This document shows, piece after piece, positions 52,690-61,536 of a stretch of DNA of 64,000 nucleotides. The stretch spans positions 124,001 through 188,000 of the forward strand of contig JBFWXB010000002.1 of assembly GCA_050187875.1 (NCBI GenBank), in the 5' to 3' direction. A program made the position numbers and the translations under genes. The first letter of the stretch is position 1; each line of letters begins with the position of its first letter. The notes beneath the pieces were generated by a model. That model saw nothing but the letters and a program-made list of their open reading frames with translations. It was not told where the DNA came from and did not search any database. The DNA is from JAFKKS01 sp050187875 (GTDB lineage: Bacteria > Pseudomonadota > Alphaproteobacteria > Rhizobiales > Xanthobacteraceae).

Positions 52690-54117
52690 ATGAGCGACGA
52701 AAACCAGGGCATCGGCGCTCGCGGCGCGCCGGGCGATTCCGAGGTGGCGGAACCGCTACGCGGCAGCGAGGGCGCGATCCGCGCCGATTTCGTCACGCAT
52801 GTCACGGAGGCGATCGCCGCACGCAACGGCGCCGCTTTGCGCACGCTTGTCGGCGACCTGCATGAAGCCGATCTCGGCGATCTGATCGAAGCGCTCGACC
52901 CGGATTCGCGCCCGCGCCTCGTCGAGCTTCTCGGCAAGGACTTCGATTTCACGGCGCTGACCGAGGTCGACGACACCGTTCGCGACGAAGTCCTCGAAGC
53001 CCTGCCGCCGGCGACCGTTGCCGCGGGTGTGCGCGAGCTCGATTCCGACGACGCCGTCTACCTCCTGGAGGACCTGCCGCGCGAGGACCAGGAGAAGATC
53101 CTCGAGGTCCTGCCCTCCTCCGAGCGCGTCGCGCTCGAGCGCAGCCTGTTCTATCCGGAAGACTCCGCCGGCCGGCGGATGCAGACGGAATATATCGCCG
53201 TCGCCGCATTCTTCACCGTCGGGCAGACCATCGACTACATGCGCGAGACGGAGGACCTCCCCGACCGCTTCTTCGAAATCTACGTCACTGACCCGGCGCA
53301 CCGTTTCCTCGGCGCGGTGGCGCTCGACCGGCTTCTGCGCACCAAACGTCCCATCCCGATCGTCGACCTCATGGACGCGGACCGCCATCGCGTGCGCGAT
53401 ACCGACGACCAGGAGGAGGTCGCGCGGCTCTTCGAGCGCTACAACCTGATCGCGGTTCCGGTGGTCGATGCCGGCGACCGGCTCGTCGGCGTCATCACCG
53501 TCGACGACATCGTCGACGTGATCTCGGAAGAGGCGGAAGAGGACATCCGCGCGCTGGGCGGCGTCGGCGCCGAAGAGCAGCTCTCCGACCGCGTCTGGTC
53601 GATCGCCCGAGGCCGCTTCAACTGGCTCCTCATCAATCTCGCGACCGCCTTCCTCGCCTCGTCCGTGCTCGGCCTGTTCGAGGGCCAGCTGCAAAAGATG
53701 GTGGCGCTCGCCGTCCTCGCGCCGATCGTCGCCAGCCAAGGCGGCAATGCGGCGACGCAGACCATGACCGTCGCCGTGCGTGCGCTGGCGATGCGCGAGC
53801 TCTCGAGCGGAAATGCCTGGCGGGTGATCGGGCGCGAGGCGATGGTCGGTCTGATCAACGGCCTCGCCTTCGCCGTGATCACCGGCGTCGCCGCGGTCGC
53901 CTGGTTCAAGATCCCCGATCTCGGCATCGTCATCGGGCTCGCGATGATCTGCAATCTCCTCGCCGGCGCTCTCGGGGGCGTGCTGGTGCCGCTGGCGCTC
54001 AACCGCGGCCGGTTCGACCCGGCGGTGTCGTCGGGCGCTTTCGTCACGACGATCACCGACGTCGTCGGCTTCTTCTCGTTCCTCGGAATCGCGACGCTCT
54101 GGTTCGGCTTGCGGTGA
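52690..54117 (+). CDS. mgtE: Magnesium transporter MgtE
   Basis: A 475-residue Mg2+ channel. The N-terminal helical domain spans to about residue 150 (LHEADLGDLIEALDPDSRPRL and VYLLEDLPREDQEKILEVL). Two CBS domains follow (about 160-290; RYNLIAVPVVDAGDRLVGVITVDDIVDVI). Five membrane helices at the end include the pore segment VASQGGNAATQTMTVAVRAL. The GNAATQ motif is typical. It takes up Mg2+ under feedback from the cytosolic domains. No M-box-like riboswitch was seen in the 150 bases before it. Confidence 0.94.
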   Translation: MSDENQGIGARGAPGDSEVAEPLRGSEGAIRADFVTHVTEAIAARNGAALRTLVGDLHEADLGDLIEALDPDSRPRLVELLGKDFDFTALTEVDDTVRDEVLEALPPATVAAGVRELDSDDAVYLLEDLPREDQEKILEVLPSSERVALERSLFYPEDSAGRRMQTEYIAVAAFFTVGQTIDYMRETEDLPDRFFEIYVTDPAHRFLGAVALDRLLRTKRPIPIVDLMDADRHRVRDTDDQEEVARLFERYNLIAVPVVDAGDRLVGVITVDDIVDVISEEAEEDIRALGGVGAEEQLSDRVWSIARGRFNWLLINLATAFLASSVLGLFEGQLQKMVALAVLAPIVASQGGNAATQTMTVAVRALAMRELSSGNAWRVIGREAMVGLINGLAFAVITGVAAVAWFKIPDLGIVIGLAMICNLLAGALGGVLVPLALNRGRFDPAVSSGAFVTTITDVVGFFSFLGIATLWFGLR

Positions 54118-54139
54118 CGTCTTCGCCGCGATCTCAGTC

Positions 54140-54222
54140 GTCATTGCCGGGCTTGACCCGGCAATCCGTCATCTCGAAAAACTTTTTATGATGGATGCGC
54201 GGGTCGAGCCCGCGCATGACGA
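54140..54222. repeat. Pair of palindromic intergenic hairpins
   Basis: The first hairpin is ATTGCCGGG-CTTGA-CCCGGCAAT-like (about 54143-54166). The second is TGCGCGGGTCGAGCCCGCGCA (about 54196-54216), a perfect palindrome around a short loop. Both lie between the convergent ends of mgtE and the threonine-aldolase gene. This two-hairpin form is a known repeat type in Bradyrhizobium-like genomes and may stop transcription from both sides. Confidence 0.65.
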
Positions 54223-54231
54223 GGCTTGTCC

Positions 54232-55296
54232 CTACTGCGCGGCGGCGGCGCGCGGCTTGAAGCCGTCATAGACCTTGCGGAAGGCGGCGAGTGTCTCCTC
54301 GACCGCGGCATCGTCGATATGGCGATGGGTGACGAGGCGAAGCTGCGTCGGCGTCCACTCGCCGGCGACGACTCCTTGCGCCTTCAGAGCCGCCAGCCAG
54401 CGCTGCGCATTGGCGCCGGTGCCGCGCACATCCACCATGACGATATTGGTCTCCGGCGCGGGGTCGGTGAGCTCGGAATCGATCCGCGCGATGCCGGCCG
54501 CAAGACGTGCCGCGCGGACGTGATCTTCGGCCAGCCGATCGATCATCTGATCGAGGGCGACAAGTCCCGCCGCCGCCATGACGCCCGCCTGCCGCATGCC
54601 GCCGCCGACCATGCGGCGGAAGGCGCGCGCGCGCTCAACGAAATCCGCGGAGCCGCAGAGCACCGAGCCGAACGGCGCGCTCAATCCTTTGGAGATGCAG
54701 AAGCAGACCGTGTCCGCCGGTTTCGCGATGGCCGCGGCCGGCACCCCAAGCTTCACCGCGGCATTGAATAGCCGTGCGCCATCGATGTGGAATGGCACGC
54801 CATGCTCGCGCGTCACTGCGCCCATGGCTTCGAGATAGTCGAGCGGCGCGACCGCGCCGCCGGCGCTGTTGTGGCTCGTCTCGACGCTCACCAGGGCGGT
54901 CAGCATTTTGGTCCGGGTGAGCTTGGTGCGGATCGCCTCGCGCACCGCCTCGACGTCCGGCAGGCCGCGCTTGCCCGGGATCGCGCGATGAAAGAGGCCC
55001 GCGAGCGCGCCGATGCCGCCCATCTCGCTGCGCAAGATGTGGCATTGCGCATCGAGCAGCACCTCACCGCCGCGCTGACTATGAGCGAGGAGCGCGACGA
55101 GGTTCGCCATCGTGCCGCTCGGCACGAACAAGCCCGCTTCCTTGCCGGTGATGTCGGCCGAGCGCGCTTCGAGCCGCTGGACGGTCGGGTCCCCTTCCCG
55201 CCCGTCATCGCCGAGCTCCGCGTTCCGCATCGCCTCATACATGGCGTCGGTCGGCTTGGTGACGGTATCGCTGCCGAGATTGATGAGATTGGTCAT
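54232..55296 (-). CDS. ltaE: Low-specificity L-threonine aldolase-like enzyme
   Basis: A 354-residue PLP enzyme that cleaves beta-hydroxy amino acids to glycine and an aldehyde. The opening NLGSDTVTKPTDAMYEAM, the acid/His region ETSHNSAGGAV, the Asp in VPFHIDGARLFNAAV, and the PLP Lys in FCISKGLSAPFGSVL are all there. ATG 55296 was chosen; the frame open upstream overlaps the permease stop. It is the last gene of a five-gene minus-strand group with an ABC importer and a class V aminotransferase, so it likely acts on an imported amino acid. Confidence 0.9.
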   Translation of the reverse strand: MTNLINLGSDTVTKPTDAMYEAMRNAELGDDGREGDPTVQRLEARSADITGKEAGLFVPSGTMANLVALLAHSQRGGEVLLDAQCHILRSEMGGIGALAGLFHRAIPGKRGLPDVEAVREAIRTKLTRTKMLTALVSVETSHNSAGGAVAPLDYLEAMGAVTREHGVPFHIDGARLFNAAVKLGVPAAAIAKPADTVCFCISKGLSAPFGSVLCGSADFVERARAFRRMVGGGMRQAGVMAAAGLVALDQMIDRLAEDHVRAARLAAGIARIDSELTDPAPETNIVMVDVRGTGANAQRWLAALKAQGVVAGEWTPTQLRLVTHRHIDDAAVEETLAAFRKVYDGFKPRAAAAQ

Positions 55297-55333
55297 TTCG
55301 CTATTCCAGGCTTTCCGGGTCAGGGCTTGGCGG

Positions 55334-56989
55334 TCAAAGCATGGACATCTCATAGCGCCGCAGCAGCCGATAGACGAGAGCCACGGGCACGATGGTGCAT
55401 AAAATGAGGATCGTCGCCGCCGAGGTGCCGACGCCCGGGCTGTTGCCTTCGAGCGCCTGGAACATGACGACCGTCATCGTCGTCCACGGGCCGCTGTAGA
55501 GGACGACCGTCGAACTCAACTCCGAGGCGATGGTGACGAAGGTCAGAACGAACGCGCCGACGATGCCGCCCACCATCAGCGGCAGCATGATCCGCAGGAA
55601 TGTCTTGAAGGGCGGCACGCCGAGATTGATCGAGGCTTCCTCGAGGCTCGGATCGATCTGATGCACGATGGCGCTCGACGAGCGCACGGCGAACGGTAGC
55701 TTCCGTACCGAATAGGCGATGATCATGATCAGCGCCGTGCCGGTGAGGATGAGGAAGCCGCTGGAGAAAGCCATGACCAGGCCGATACCGAGCACGGTGC
55801 CGGCGACGGCGAAGGGCGAGGTCGCAACCACGTCGAGGATCGCGGTCAGGCGCGAACGGTGGCGCACCAGGCTATAGCCGATCGGTACCCCGACGACTGT
55901 CGCCAGGCACGCCGCAAGCGTCGCGAGCAGAAGCGTATTGCCGAGCGGACGGTACGAGCGTTCGAAGAGCTGGATGAAGTTACTGAACGAGAACTCGTAT
56001 TTCAGCACGGGCCCGCTGAACTTCATGAAGGAGATCAGCACGACGGCCGCGAAGGGAACGAGCGCCGCCGCGATCACCGCCCAGCAATAGACGCTGGCGA
56101 GCCGGCGGACGCCGGGCGTGACCGCGAGCAGCGGCGTCGCGCTGCGCGCCCCAGTCGCATAGCGGCGCTGCGCCAGGATCCCGCGCTGCACCAGCAAGGC
56201 CGCGATCGTGCAGACGACCAGCAGCATGCCGAGCACGCCGGCCGACGAAGGATTGGTCGCGGTCTCGCCGACGAACATCTTGTAGGCTTCGATCGCCAAA
56301 ATCGGGCGGTCCTCGGCCAAGACGAAGGGCACGCCGAAATTCTCCAGCCCCTCGATAAAGACGAGGAGCCCGCCGGCGAGCACGGAGGGCAGGACGAGCG
56401 GCAGCGTTACCGTGCGCAGCATGCGTGCGCGTGAGGCGCCGAGATTCTGCGCCGCCTCCTCCATCGAAATATCGAGCGCCTTGAAGGCTGCGACCGTCGG
56501 CAGCACGACGTAAGGGTAAAGCGTCAGCGTGTAGGTGATGACGATGCCCTTCACGCCATAGATCGAATCGAAGGGAATGCCGATGTCGCGCAGGAACGTG
56601 GTGACGATGCCGGCGCGGCCGAACATCAGCACCAGCGCATAGGCGCTGACGAACGACGGCAAGACGAGTGGCAGCGCGGCGAGCGCCAGCAAGACCGGCT
56701 TGCCGGCAATCGGCAGGCGCGCAACGCAGAACGCAAACGGCACACCGATAAGAATGGCGAACAGCGCCGCCATAGCGGCGATGCTGAGGCTATTGGTGAG
56801 GCCCTGCAGGAAGAAGCCGCTGCCGAGGACGTCCTTGTAATTCGCGAGCGTGAAATGCGTGCCGTCCGGGTCGATGACGCTCGAGACGAAAACCTTCAGC
56901 ACCGGATAGAGAAAGAACAAGCCGAGGAAAGTCACCGCGACGGCCATGATGCCGAGCGGAAACGCGTTGCGCGCGATAAACGTCCTCAC
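55334..56989 (-). CDS. ABC transporter permease, two fused permease domains (FbpB type)
   Basis: A 551-residue permease with about twelve membrane segments. The two coupling loops are EEAAQNLGASRARMLRTVTLPLV and EEASINLGVPPFKTFLRIMLPLM. Same architecture as the permease at 2153, but sequence differs enough to be another family branch. It overlaps the ATPase gene by 4 bp. It serves the binding protein at 58084. A role for iron, polyamine or 2-aminoethylphosphonate transport is common for the family; this context favours an amino compound. Confidence 0.92.
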   Translation of the reverse strand: MRTFIARNAFPLGIMAVAVTFLGLFFLYPVLKVFVSSVIDPDGTHFTLANYKDVLGSGFFLQGLTNSLSIAAMAALFAILIGVPFAFCVARLPIAGKPVLLALAALPLVLPSFVSAYALVLMFGRAGIVTTFLRDIGIPFDSIYGVKGIVITYTLTLYPYVVLPTVAAFKALDISMEEAAQNLGASRARMLRTVTLPLVLPSVLAGGLLVFIEGLENFGVPFVLAEDRPILAIEAYKMFVGETATNPSSAGVLGMLLVVCTIAALLVQRGILAQRRYATGARSATPLLAVTPGVRRLASVYCWAVIAAALVPFAAVVLISFMKFSGPVLKYEFSFSNFIQLFERSYRPLGNTLLLATLAACLATVVGVPIGYSLVRHRSRLTAILDVVATSPFAVAGTVLGIGLVMAFSSGFLILTGTALIMIIAYSVRKLPFAVRSSSAIVHQIDPSLEEASINLGVPPFKTFLRIMLPLMVGGIVGAFVLTFVTIASELSSTVVLYSGPWTTMTVVMFQALEGNSPGVGTSAATILILCTIVPVALVYRLLRRYEMSML

Positions 56990-58059
56990 GCTTCCTCCGG
57001 CAACACCACAACGCGTGCCGGATCGCAGGCGACCGTGACCTGCTCATGGCCCGATGGCGGCAGCGACGACATCAGCTGCAACACGGTGCCGTCCGGCATC
57101 TTCACCTGGAAGCGCGTGAGCGCGCCGAGATATTCAATCTCGCCCAAAGCCCCGCTGAGCGTGAGCCATCCGGGTGGCGGCGTTTCGCCCGCGCCCAGCA
57201 GGCGCAATGCTTCCGGCCGCAACGAGACGGCCACGCCCTGCCCCGGCGCGATGGCCGCGCCCTGCATATTGGCTTTGATCGCCGTGCCGGCGACTACGAT
57301 CTCCGCCACTTCGCTGGCGCGCGCGGCGACCTTGCCCTTCAGGAGGTTTGTCGTGCCGACGAAACTGGCGACGAACGCCGTCGCCGGCTGCTCGTAGATC
57401 TCCTTCGGGGTCGCGCAGTGCTCGACGCGACCGCTCCGCATCACGGCGATGCGGTCCGACATCGAGAGCGCCTCCTCCTGGTCATGCGTGACATAGAGAA
57501 CAGTGATGCCGAGTGTCTTTTGCAGGCGGCGGATTTCGCTGCGCATCTCGACGCGCAGCTTGGCGTCGAGGTTCGAGAGCGGTTCGTCGAGGAGGAGCAC
57601 ATGCGGCTCGATCACGACCGCGCGGGCGATGGCGACGCGCTGGAGCTGGCCGCCCGACAGTTGATACGGCCAGCGCGTGCCGTAGCCGCCGAGCTGCACG
57701 AGCTTCAGTGCGGCCTCGACCCGGCGCTCGATCTCGGGCTTGGCAACGCTGCGCGCGCGCAGACCGTAAGCGACATTGTCGCCGACCTTCATGTTGGGGA
57801 ACACCGCATAGTTCTGGAACACCATGCCGGTGTTGCGCTTATAGGCCGGCAGCGTGTCGATGCGCGTATCGCCGAAGAAGATGCGGCCGCCGTCGAGCGG
57901 ATTGAAGCCGGCGACCATGCGCAACAGCGTCGTTTTCCCGCATCCCGAAGGGCCGAGCAGCGTGAAGAACTCGCCATCGCGGATGTCGAGCGAAATGCCG
58001 TCAACGGCGCGCACGCTGCCGAACGTGCGCGAGACGTTATCGATCTTGATCGCAGTCAC
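56986..58059 (-). CDS. ABC transporter ATP-binding protein, FbpC/PotA type
   Basis: A 357-residue ATPase: Walker A LGPSGCGKTTLL, signature QLSGGQLQRVAIARA, Walker B VLLLDEPLSNLDAKL and TOBE-type C-terminus (PSGHEQVTVACDPARVVVLPEE). It starts at ATG 58059, 24 bases after the binding protein. It pairs with the fused permease, as in FbpABC. Confidence 0.93.
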   Translation of the reverse strand: MTAIKIDNVSRTFGSVRAVDGISLDIRDGEFFTLLGPSGCGKTTLLRMVAGFNPLDGGRIFFGDTRIDTLPAYKRNTGMVFQNYAVFPNMKVGDNVAYGLRARSVAKPEIERRVEAALKLVQLGGYGTRWPYQLSGGQLQRVAIARAVVIEPHVLLLDEPLSNLDAKLRVEMRSEIRRLQKTLGITVLYVTHDQEEALSMSDRIAVMRSGRVEHCATPKEIYEQPATAFVASFVGTTNLLKGKVAARASEVAEIVVAGTAIKANMQGAAIAPGQGVAVSLRPEALRLLGAGETPPPGWLTLSGALGEIEYLGALTRFQVKMPDGTVLQLMSSLPPSGHEQVTVACDPARVVVLPEEA

Positions 58060-58083
58060 GCAGTGTGCTCGCGCAGCGTGGCG

Positions 58084-59082
58084 TCAGCGCGTCTGCCGGA
58101 TGAGCTCCTGCAGGCGCTTCAGCGTCTCGGGCCGCTTCTCGGTCCAGCCTTGCTCGTCGTAGGGGAAGATCTTGAGCTTGGCGAGAGGCGGCATCTTGCC
58201 GGGAAGGTTCTCGAGGTCGAGATCGTCACGCGCGGGGCGGCGGAAGGCAAGTTTGAGAATGGCCTCGCGCACATCCTTGCGCGTCACGTAGTCGACGAAC
58301 TTCTTCGCGTTCTCCGTATGCGGCCCGCCCTTGATGACCGCAACGCCTTCCATCTGCGTCGCCGTGCCGTCCGAAGGATAGATGACCTTCACCGGCGCGC
58401 CGTTCGAGGCCCATTGATAACCGGCATATTCGAGCGAAATGCCAAGCGGAAACTCGCCGTTGCCGACGCCCTGGAAAACGAGGCTCGACCGGTTGAGCAC
58501 CTTCGTATTGGTGAGGAGCTTGCCGAGCTTCTCCCAACCTTGATCGCCCCACATTTGCACCAGCAGCGTGGTGTTCGAATAGGCGGAGCCGGAATTGCTC
58601 GGATCGGTGAACGCGATCTTGCCCTTCCATTTCGGATCGATGAGGTCGGCCCAGCTCTTCGGACCCTCGGCCTCGGACAATTGCTTCGTGTTCTGCAGGA
58701 TGACGAGAAGGTGCACGTTCGTGCCGATCCAGCGATCCTCGGGATCGCGGAACTCGGCCGGCACCGCCGCTTTGTTTTTCGACGCGTAAGGCTGGAGCAG
58801 CATGCGGTTGGCGTTGAGGAGCGAGCGGCTCACGCCCCAGACGATGTCACCGAGCGGGCGCTCCTTTTCCGACTGCACGCGGCGGAAGATGACGCCGGAG
58901 CCGGCCTCGACTCCTTCAACCTCGATGCCGGTTTCCTTCTTGAACGCATCGAAGGTGAAGCGGTTGAGCGTCGCGTCGTTGGAGGTATAGACGACGACCT
59001 TCTCCTGTGCCGCGACTGGCAAGGCGATCCCCGCTGTCGCGGTGGCGATGAGTAAAGCGGACAAGTGACGGCGCGTCAGCAT
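58084..59082 (-). CDS. Periplasmic solute-binding protein, Fe3+/2-AEP (FbpA-like) type
   Basis: A 332-residue receptor with a signal peptide (LTRRHLSALLIATATAGIALPVAAQ); the RR is Tat-like but lacks some usual residues. The mature start KVVVYTSNDATLNRFTFDAFKKETGI and the GDIVWGVSRSLLNANRML segment match FbpA-like proteins. The Tyr pair of ferric receptors (YYxxR) is not clearly present, arguing against iron. ATG 59082 precedes the signal peptide. A 97-bp gap separates it from the aminotransferase gene upstream. Confidence 0.9.
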   Translation of the reverse strand: MLTRRHLSALLIATATAGIALPVAAQEKVVVYTSNDATLNRFTFDAFKKETGIEVEGVEAGSGVIFRRVQSEKERPLGDIVWGVSRSLLNANRMLLQPYASKNKAAVPAEFRDPEDRWIGTNVHLLVILQNTKQLSEAEGPKSWADLIDPKWKGKIAFTDPSNSGSAYSNTTLLVQMWGDQGWEKLGKLLTNTKVLNRSSLVFQGVGNGEFPLGISLEYAGYQWASNGAPVKVIYPSDGTATQMEGVAVIKGGPHTENAKKFVDYVTRKDVREAILKLAFRRPARDDLDLENLPGKMPPLAKLKIFPYDEQGWTEKRPETLKRLQELIRQTR

Positions 59083-59179
59083 AAGAATTCCCCCTAGGTT
59101 GATTTTTGGCGCGGTGAGCGAGCGCAAATAGCAGCGTATCGAAATCAAGCAAGAAGACAAAGCCCGATTGGCGGGACCG

Positions 59180-60364
59180 TCAAGTCGAGGAGAATATTTC
59201 GGCCGCGGCCGCGCAGCCGGCGCCAGGACGCGGCGACAGGCCGAGATCGCGCAGCGTGCTTTCGAGAATCTGCAGGTCGGTCATGACGTCGCCCGCCGAG
59301 AGCGCGCCCATCGTGCCGAAGCGGATGACCTTGCCCGAAAGCTTGCCGCGTTGACTCGCGATCACGGTGTGATAGCGCGCGTGCATGTGGCGCACGACCT
59401 TGAGGCCGTCGACACCCTCCGGCACAGCAAGCACGCTCACCGTTGCCGAAAGCGGCCGACCGGTCGGAAAGATCGGAAAGCCGAGCGCGCCACATCCTGC
59501 CCGCAGGGCTTCGCCATTGCGCTTATGGCGCGCGAAGACATTCGCGAGGCCTTCCTCGTGGATCATGGTGAGCGCCACATGCTGGCCCATCACCAACGAC
59601 ACTGGCGCGGTGAACGCGGTCTCTTCCTTCTCGGCCGCCGCCCTGGCGCGACGGAAATCGAAATAGAAGCGCGGAATACCCGAGGCCTTCTCGACCGCGG
59701 CCATCCCCTTCTCGCTCACGGCGACGTAGCCAAGGCCCGGCGGGCACATCAGTGCCTTCTGCGACGCGGAGACAAGGATGTCGACGCCCCATTCGTCCAT
59801 GCGCAGTTCGATGCCGGCGGCGCCGCTCACCGAATCGACGACAAGCACGGCATCGGTCTCGCGCACCAGCGCGCCGATGCCGGCGATGTCGGCGACCACG
59901 CCTGTGGCGCTCTCATTGTGCACGCAGACGACGGCGCGATAGTTGCGCTGTTTCAGCCGCGCGCGCACCGCTTCGAGATCGGGCGCTTCGCCCCATTCGA
60001 CGGCCAGCCGGTCGACGACAGCGCCCATGCCTTCCGCAATGCTCGCGAAGCGTTCCCCGAACTGGCCGTGGATGATGACGAGCACGGGCTCGCCCGGCGT
60101 GACGACGTTCGCGAGCGCGGCTTCCATCATGCCCGTGCCCGACGCCGCATAGACATAAACGTCGCGCTTCGTGCCGAAGACCGGCTTGAGCATCTGCGCC
60201 GTCTCGCCGATGACCGTGCGGAATTCCGGGCCGCGATGCGACACCACCGGCAGCATCAGCGCGGCGCGCACCCGCTCAGGGATCGCGGTCGGCCCCGGCA
60301 GTCGCAAGCGGTAGTCGGACGGAATGGTGAGCAGGCTCACCGGCGGCGGTGCGGGAATGTTCAT
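59180..60364 (-). CDS. Class V PLP aminotransferase (alanine/serine--glyoxylate type)
   Basis: A 394-residue enzyme. The PLP Lys is in SASQKALMCPPGL, the Asp contacting the ring is in VLVVDSVSGAAG, and the SGTGMMEAA loop binds phosphate. The first motif LPGPTAIPERV is typical of serine-pyruvate / alanine-glyoxylate enzymes. It likely moves an amino group from Ala, Ser or another imported amino acid to glyoxylate. Start is ATG 60364 right after a GntR-type palindrome; the transcript would have almost no leader. It is the first gene of the operon. Confidence 0.88.
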   Translation of the reverse strand: MNIPAPPPVSLLTIPSDYRLRLPGPTAIPERVRAALMLPVVSHRGPEFRTVIGETAQMLKPVFGTKRDVYVYAASGTGMMEAALANVVTPGEPVLVIIHGQFGERFASIAEGMGAVVDRLAVEWGEAPDLEAVRARLKQRNYRAVVCVHNESATGVVADIAGIGALVRETDAVLVVDSVSGAAGIELRMDEWGVDILVSASQKALMCPPGLGYVAVSEKGMAAVEKASGIPRFYFDFRRARAAAEKEETAFTAPVSLVMGQHVALTMIHEEGLANVFARHKRNGEALRAGCGALGFPIFPTGRPLSATVSVLAVPEGVDGLKVVRHMHARYHTVIASQRGKLSGKVIRFGTMGALSAGDVMTDLQILESTLRDLGLSPRPGAGCAAAAEIFSST

Positions 60365-60368
60365 AGCC

Positions 60369-60401
60369 CATTTGTATACAAATGTGCGCCTTCCGCGGCA
60401 A
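60369..60401 (-). promoter_or_regulatory. Promoter with perfect 16-bp GntR-type palindrome over the -10 box
   Basis: On the minus strand a -35 box TTGCCG (60401-60396) is 17 bases from a -10 box TATACA (60378-60373). CATTTGTATACAAATG at 60384-60369 is a perfect palindrome covering the -10. The ATG (60364-60362) lies 8 bases after the -10, so transcription should begin at or beside the start codon, giving a leaderless mRNA. The palindrome core TTGTATACAA fits GntR/FCD-type regulators. Confidence 0.6.
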
Positions 60402-60519
60402 TAGCGGCCCAGGGTTCAGCCGGCAAAGTTCGCGCGGGTGTGATGCATCTCACAGGTGAACCGAACGCCGTGCCGTAACGACTGAAGGGCGAATGATCGC
60501 ACTCAGGAGGAGGACGGCC

Positions 60520-60777
60520 ATGGTGAAAGACGCACGTTCCGGAGTGGACGACCAAGGGGAGACAGACGGGTGGATCAAGTCGGCGGCACTCATCGCGACG
60601 CTGTTCGTCGCCATGTTGGCCTCGATCATCATTTTCGGAGAAAAGCTCCACTCCCACGATTCCGTGACGGATGTGAGCGCGTCCAAGCAGCAGGACGATG
60701 CGCCGGCATATCAGGAATTGATGAAGACCATCGACCTGGACAAGCTTCCCGTCCAGCAGATCGACGATCCGGTCTGA
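60520..60777 (+). CDS. Small single-helix membrane protein of unknown function
   Basis: An 85-residue protein. A charged N-terminus (about 20 residues) is followed by one helix (SAALIATLFVAMLASIIIF) and an acidic C-terminal segment ending DKLPVQQIDDPV. I chose ATG 60520 because AGGAGGAGG is just upstream; ATG 60493 has no site. Orientation is likely N-in, C-out. No family was recognised. It lies between the aminotransferase promoter and the tRNA-Asp fragment. Confidence 0.62.
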   Translation: MVKDARSGVDDQGETDGWIKSAALIATLFVAMLASIIIFGEKLHSHDSVTDVSASKQQDDAPAYQELMKTIDLDKLPVQQIDDPV

Positions 60778-60855
60778 TGCCGCCAAGAACACCAGGCGCG
60801 CCGCCCGCTTTGCGGCGCGCAAAACCACTCGAAGGACCCGACAATCGTTGAGAAA

Positions 60856-60905
<50 letters not shown>

Positions 60906-61293
60906 ATAGAACGGCAGAAATTTCAATCTCCGTTCCGACTTTCCCACACGCTGCAAGCAACGCAAATCCGCCTCAAGTTGGAACGCAATCGCCCGCACCT
61001 ATTCGGGCAGAGCTACACGGCAGTCACGAATGCAGCGCGCTCGGCATAGTCGCGCGGGGGCATTCACCAATATTCGCCCTTTGCCGCCGTCTCGTTGCGG
61101 CCGGCCATGATCCGGCCCGACCGCTTCATGCCTTCCGAGGCGAGACGCTTTGCCTGACGGTGCGAACCATCGGCGTCGGCGCGACGTTGGCCGTGCAAGA
61201 CACGCAAGCCGGCGTGCCGACCATCGTCCCACGCCGGGATAGGCTTTCCGGCTGTGGCACGGCCTCGCCAATGCGTTCCGGTCGGGAGGCGGC
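60906..61293. other. Element-internal stretch without a confident gene
   Basis: About 390 bases follow the attachment site. No frame combines a ribosome site with protein-like composition. Minus-strand frames across 61064-61509 end in plausible residues but lack a start signal and run across the next gene. No integrase gene is here, although many elements carry it next to this junction. Confidence 0.5.
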
Positions 61294-61536
61294 ATGATGG
61301 CTCGGCAACGCCATCGGCGCCACGCACGGGCGCTTGCCTTCCTTAGAACGCGCAATCAGGCGTCGGCCCTGGAAATCGGCGCCGCGGCCGTCCGGGGCGA
61401 GCCATGGGCTGCAAGCCCGAAGGTCTGGAAGGCCGTCGAATCGATCGGCCTGGCCTTGGCGATCGAGCTTGTGAATGCCGGCCAAGCGCAAGCAACCCGC
61501 TCCAATCAATTTCGCAGCACGCCGCCGGCCGCCTAA
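61294..61536 (+). CDS. Small protein of unknown function in phage-like region
   Basis: An 80-residue protein with a basic N-terminus (MMARQRHRRHARALAFLR) and a predicted helical middle (NQASALEIGAAAVRGEPWAASPKVWKAVESIGLALAIELVNAG) that could form a small winged helix or helical bundle. GGGAGG is 6 bases upstream of ATG 61294, a strong signal. Function is unknown; its place near the element's end is compatible with a small DNA-binding regulator. Confidence 0.62.
   Translation: MMARQRHRRHARALAFLRTRNQASALEIGAAAVRGEPWAASPKVWKAVESIGLALAIELVNAGQAQATRSNQFRSTPPAA

Noticed and set aside
54232..60364. Beta-hydroxyaspartate cycle genes (bhcABCD)
   Set aside because: The class V aminotransferase could fit bhcA, but the aldolase is of the LtaE fold rather than the BhcC fold, and no BhcB or BhcD is present.
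61126..61509. Minus-strand frame of 127 codons in the phage-like region
   Set aside because: No ribosome site, overlaps the better-supported plus-strand gene at 61294.
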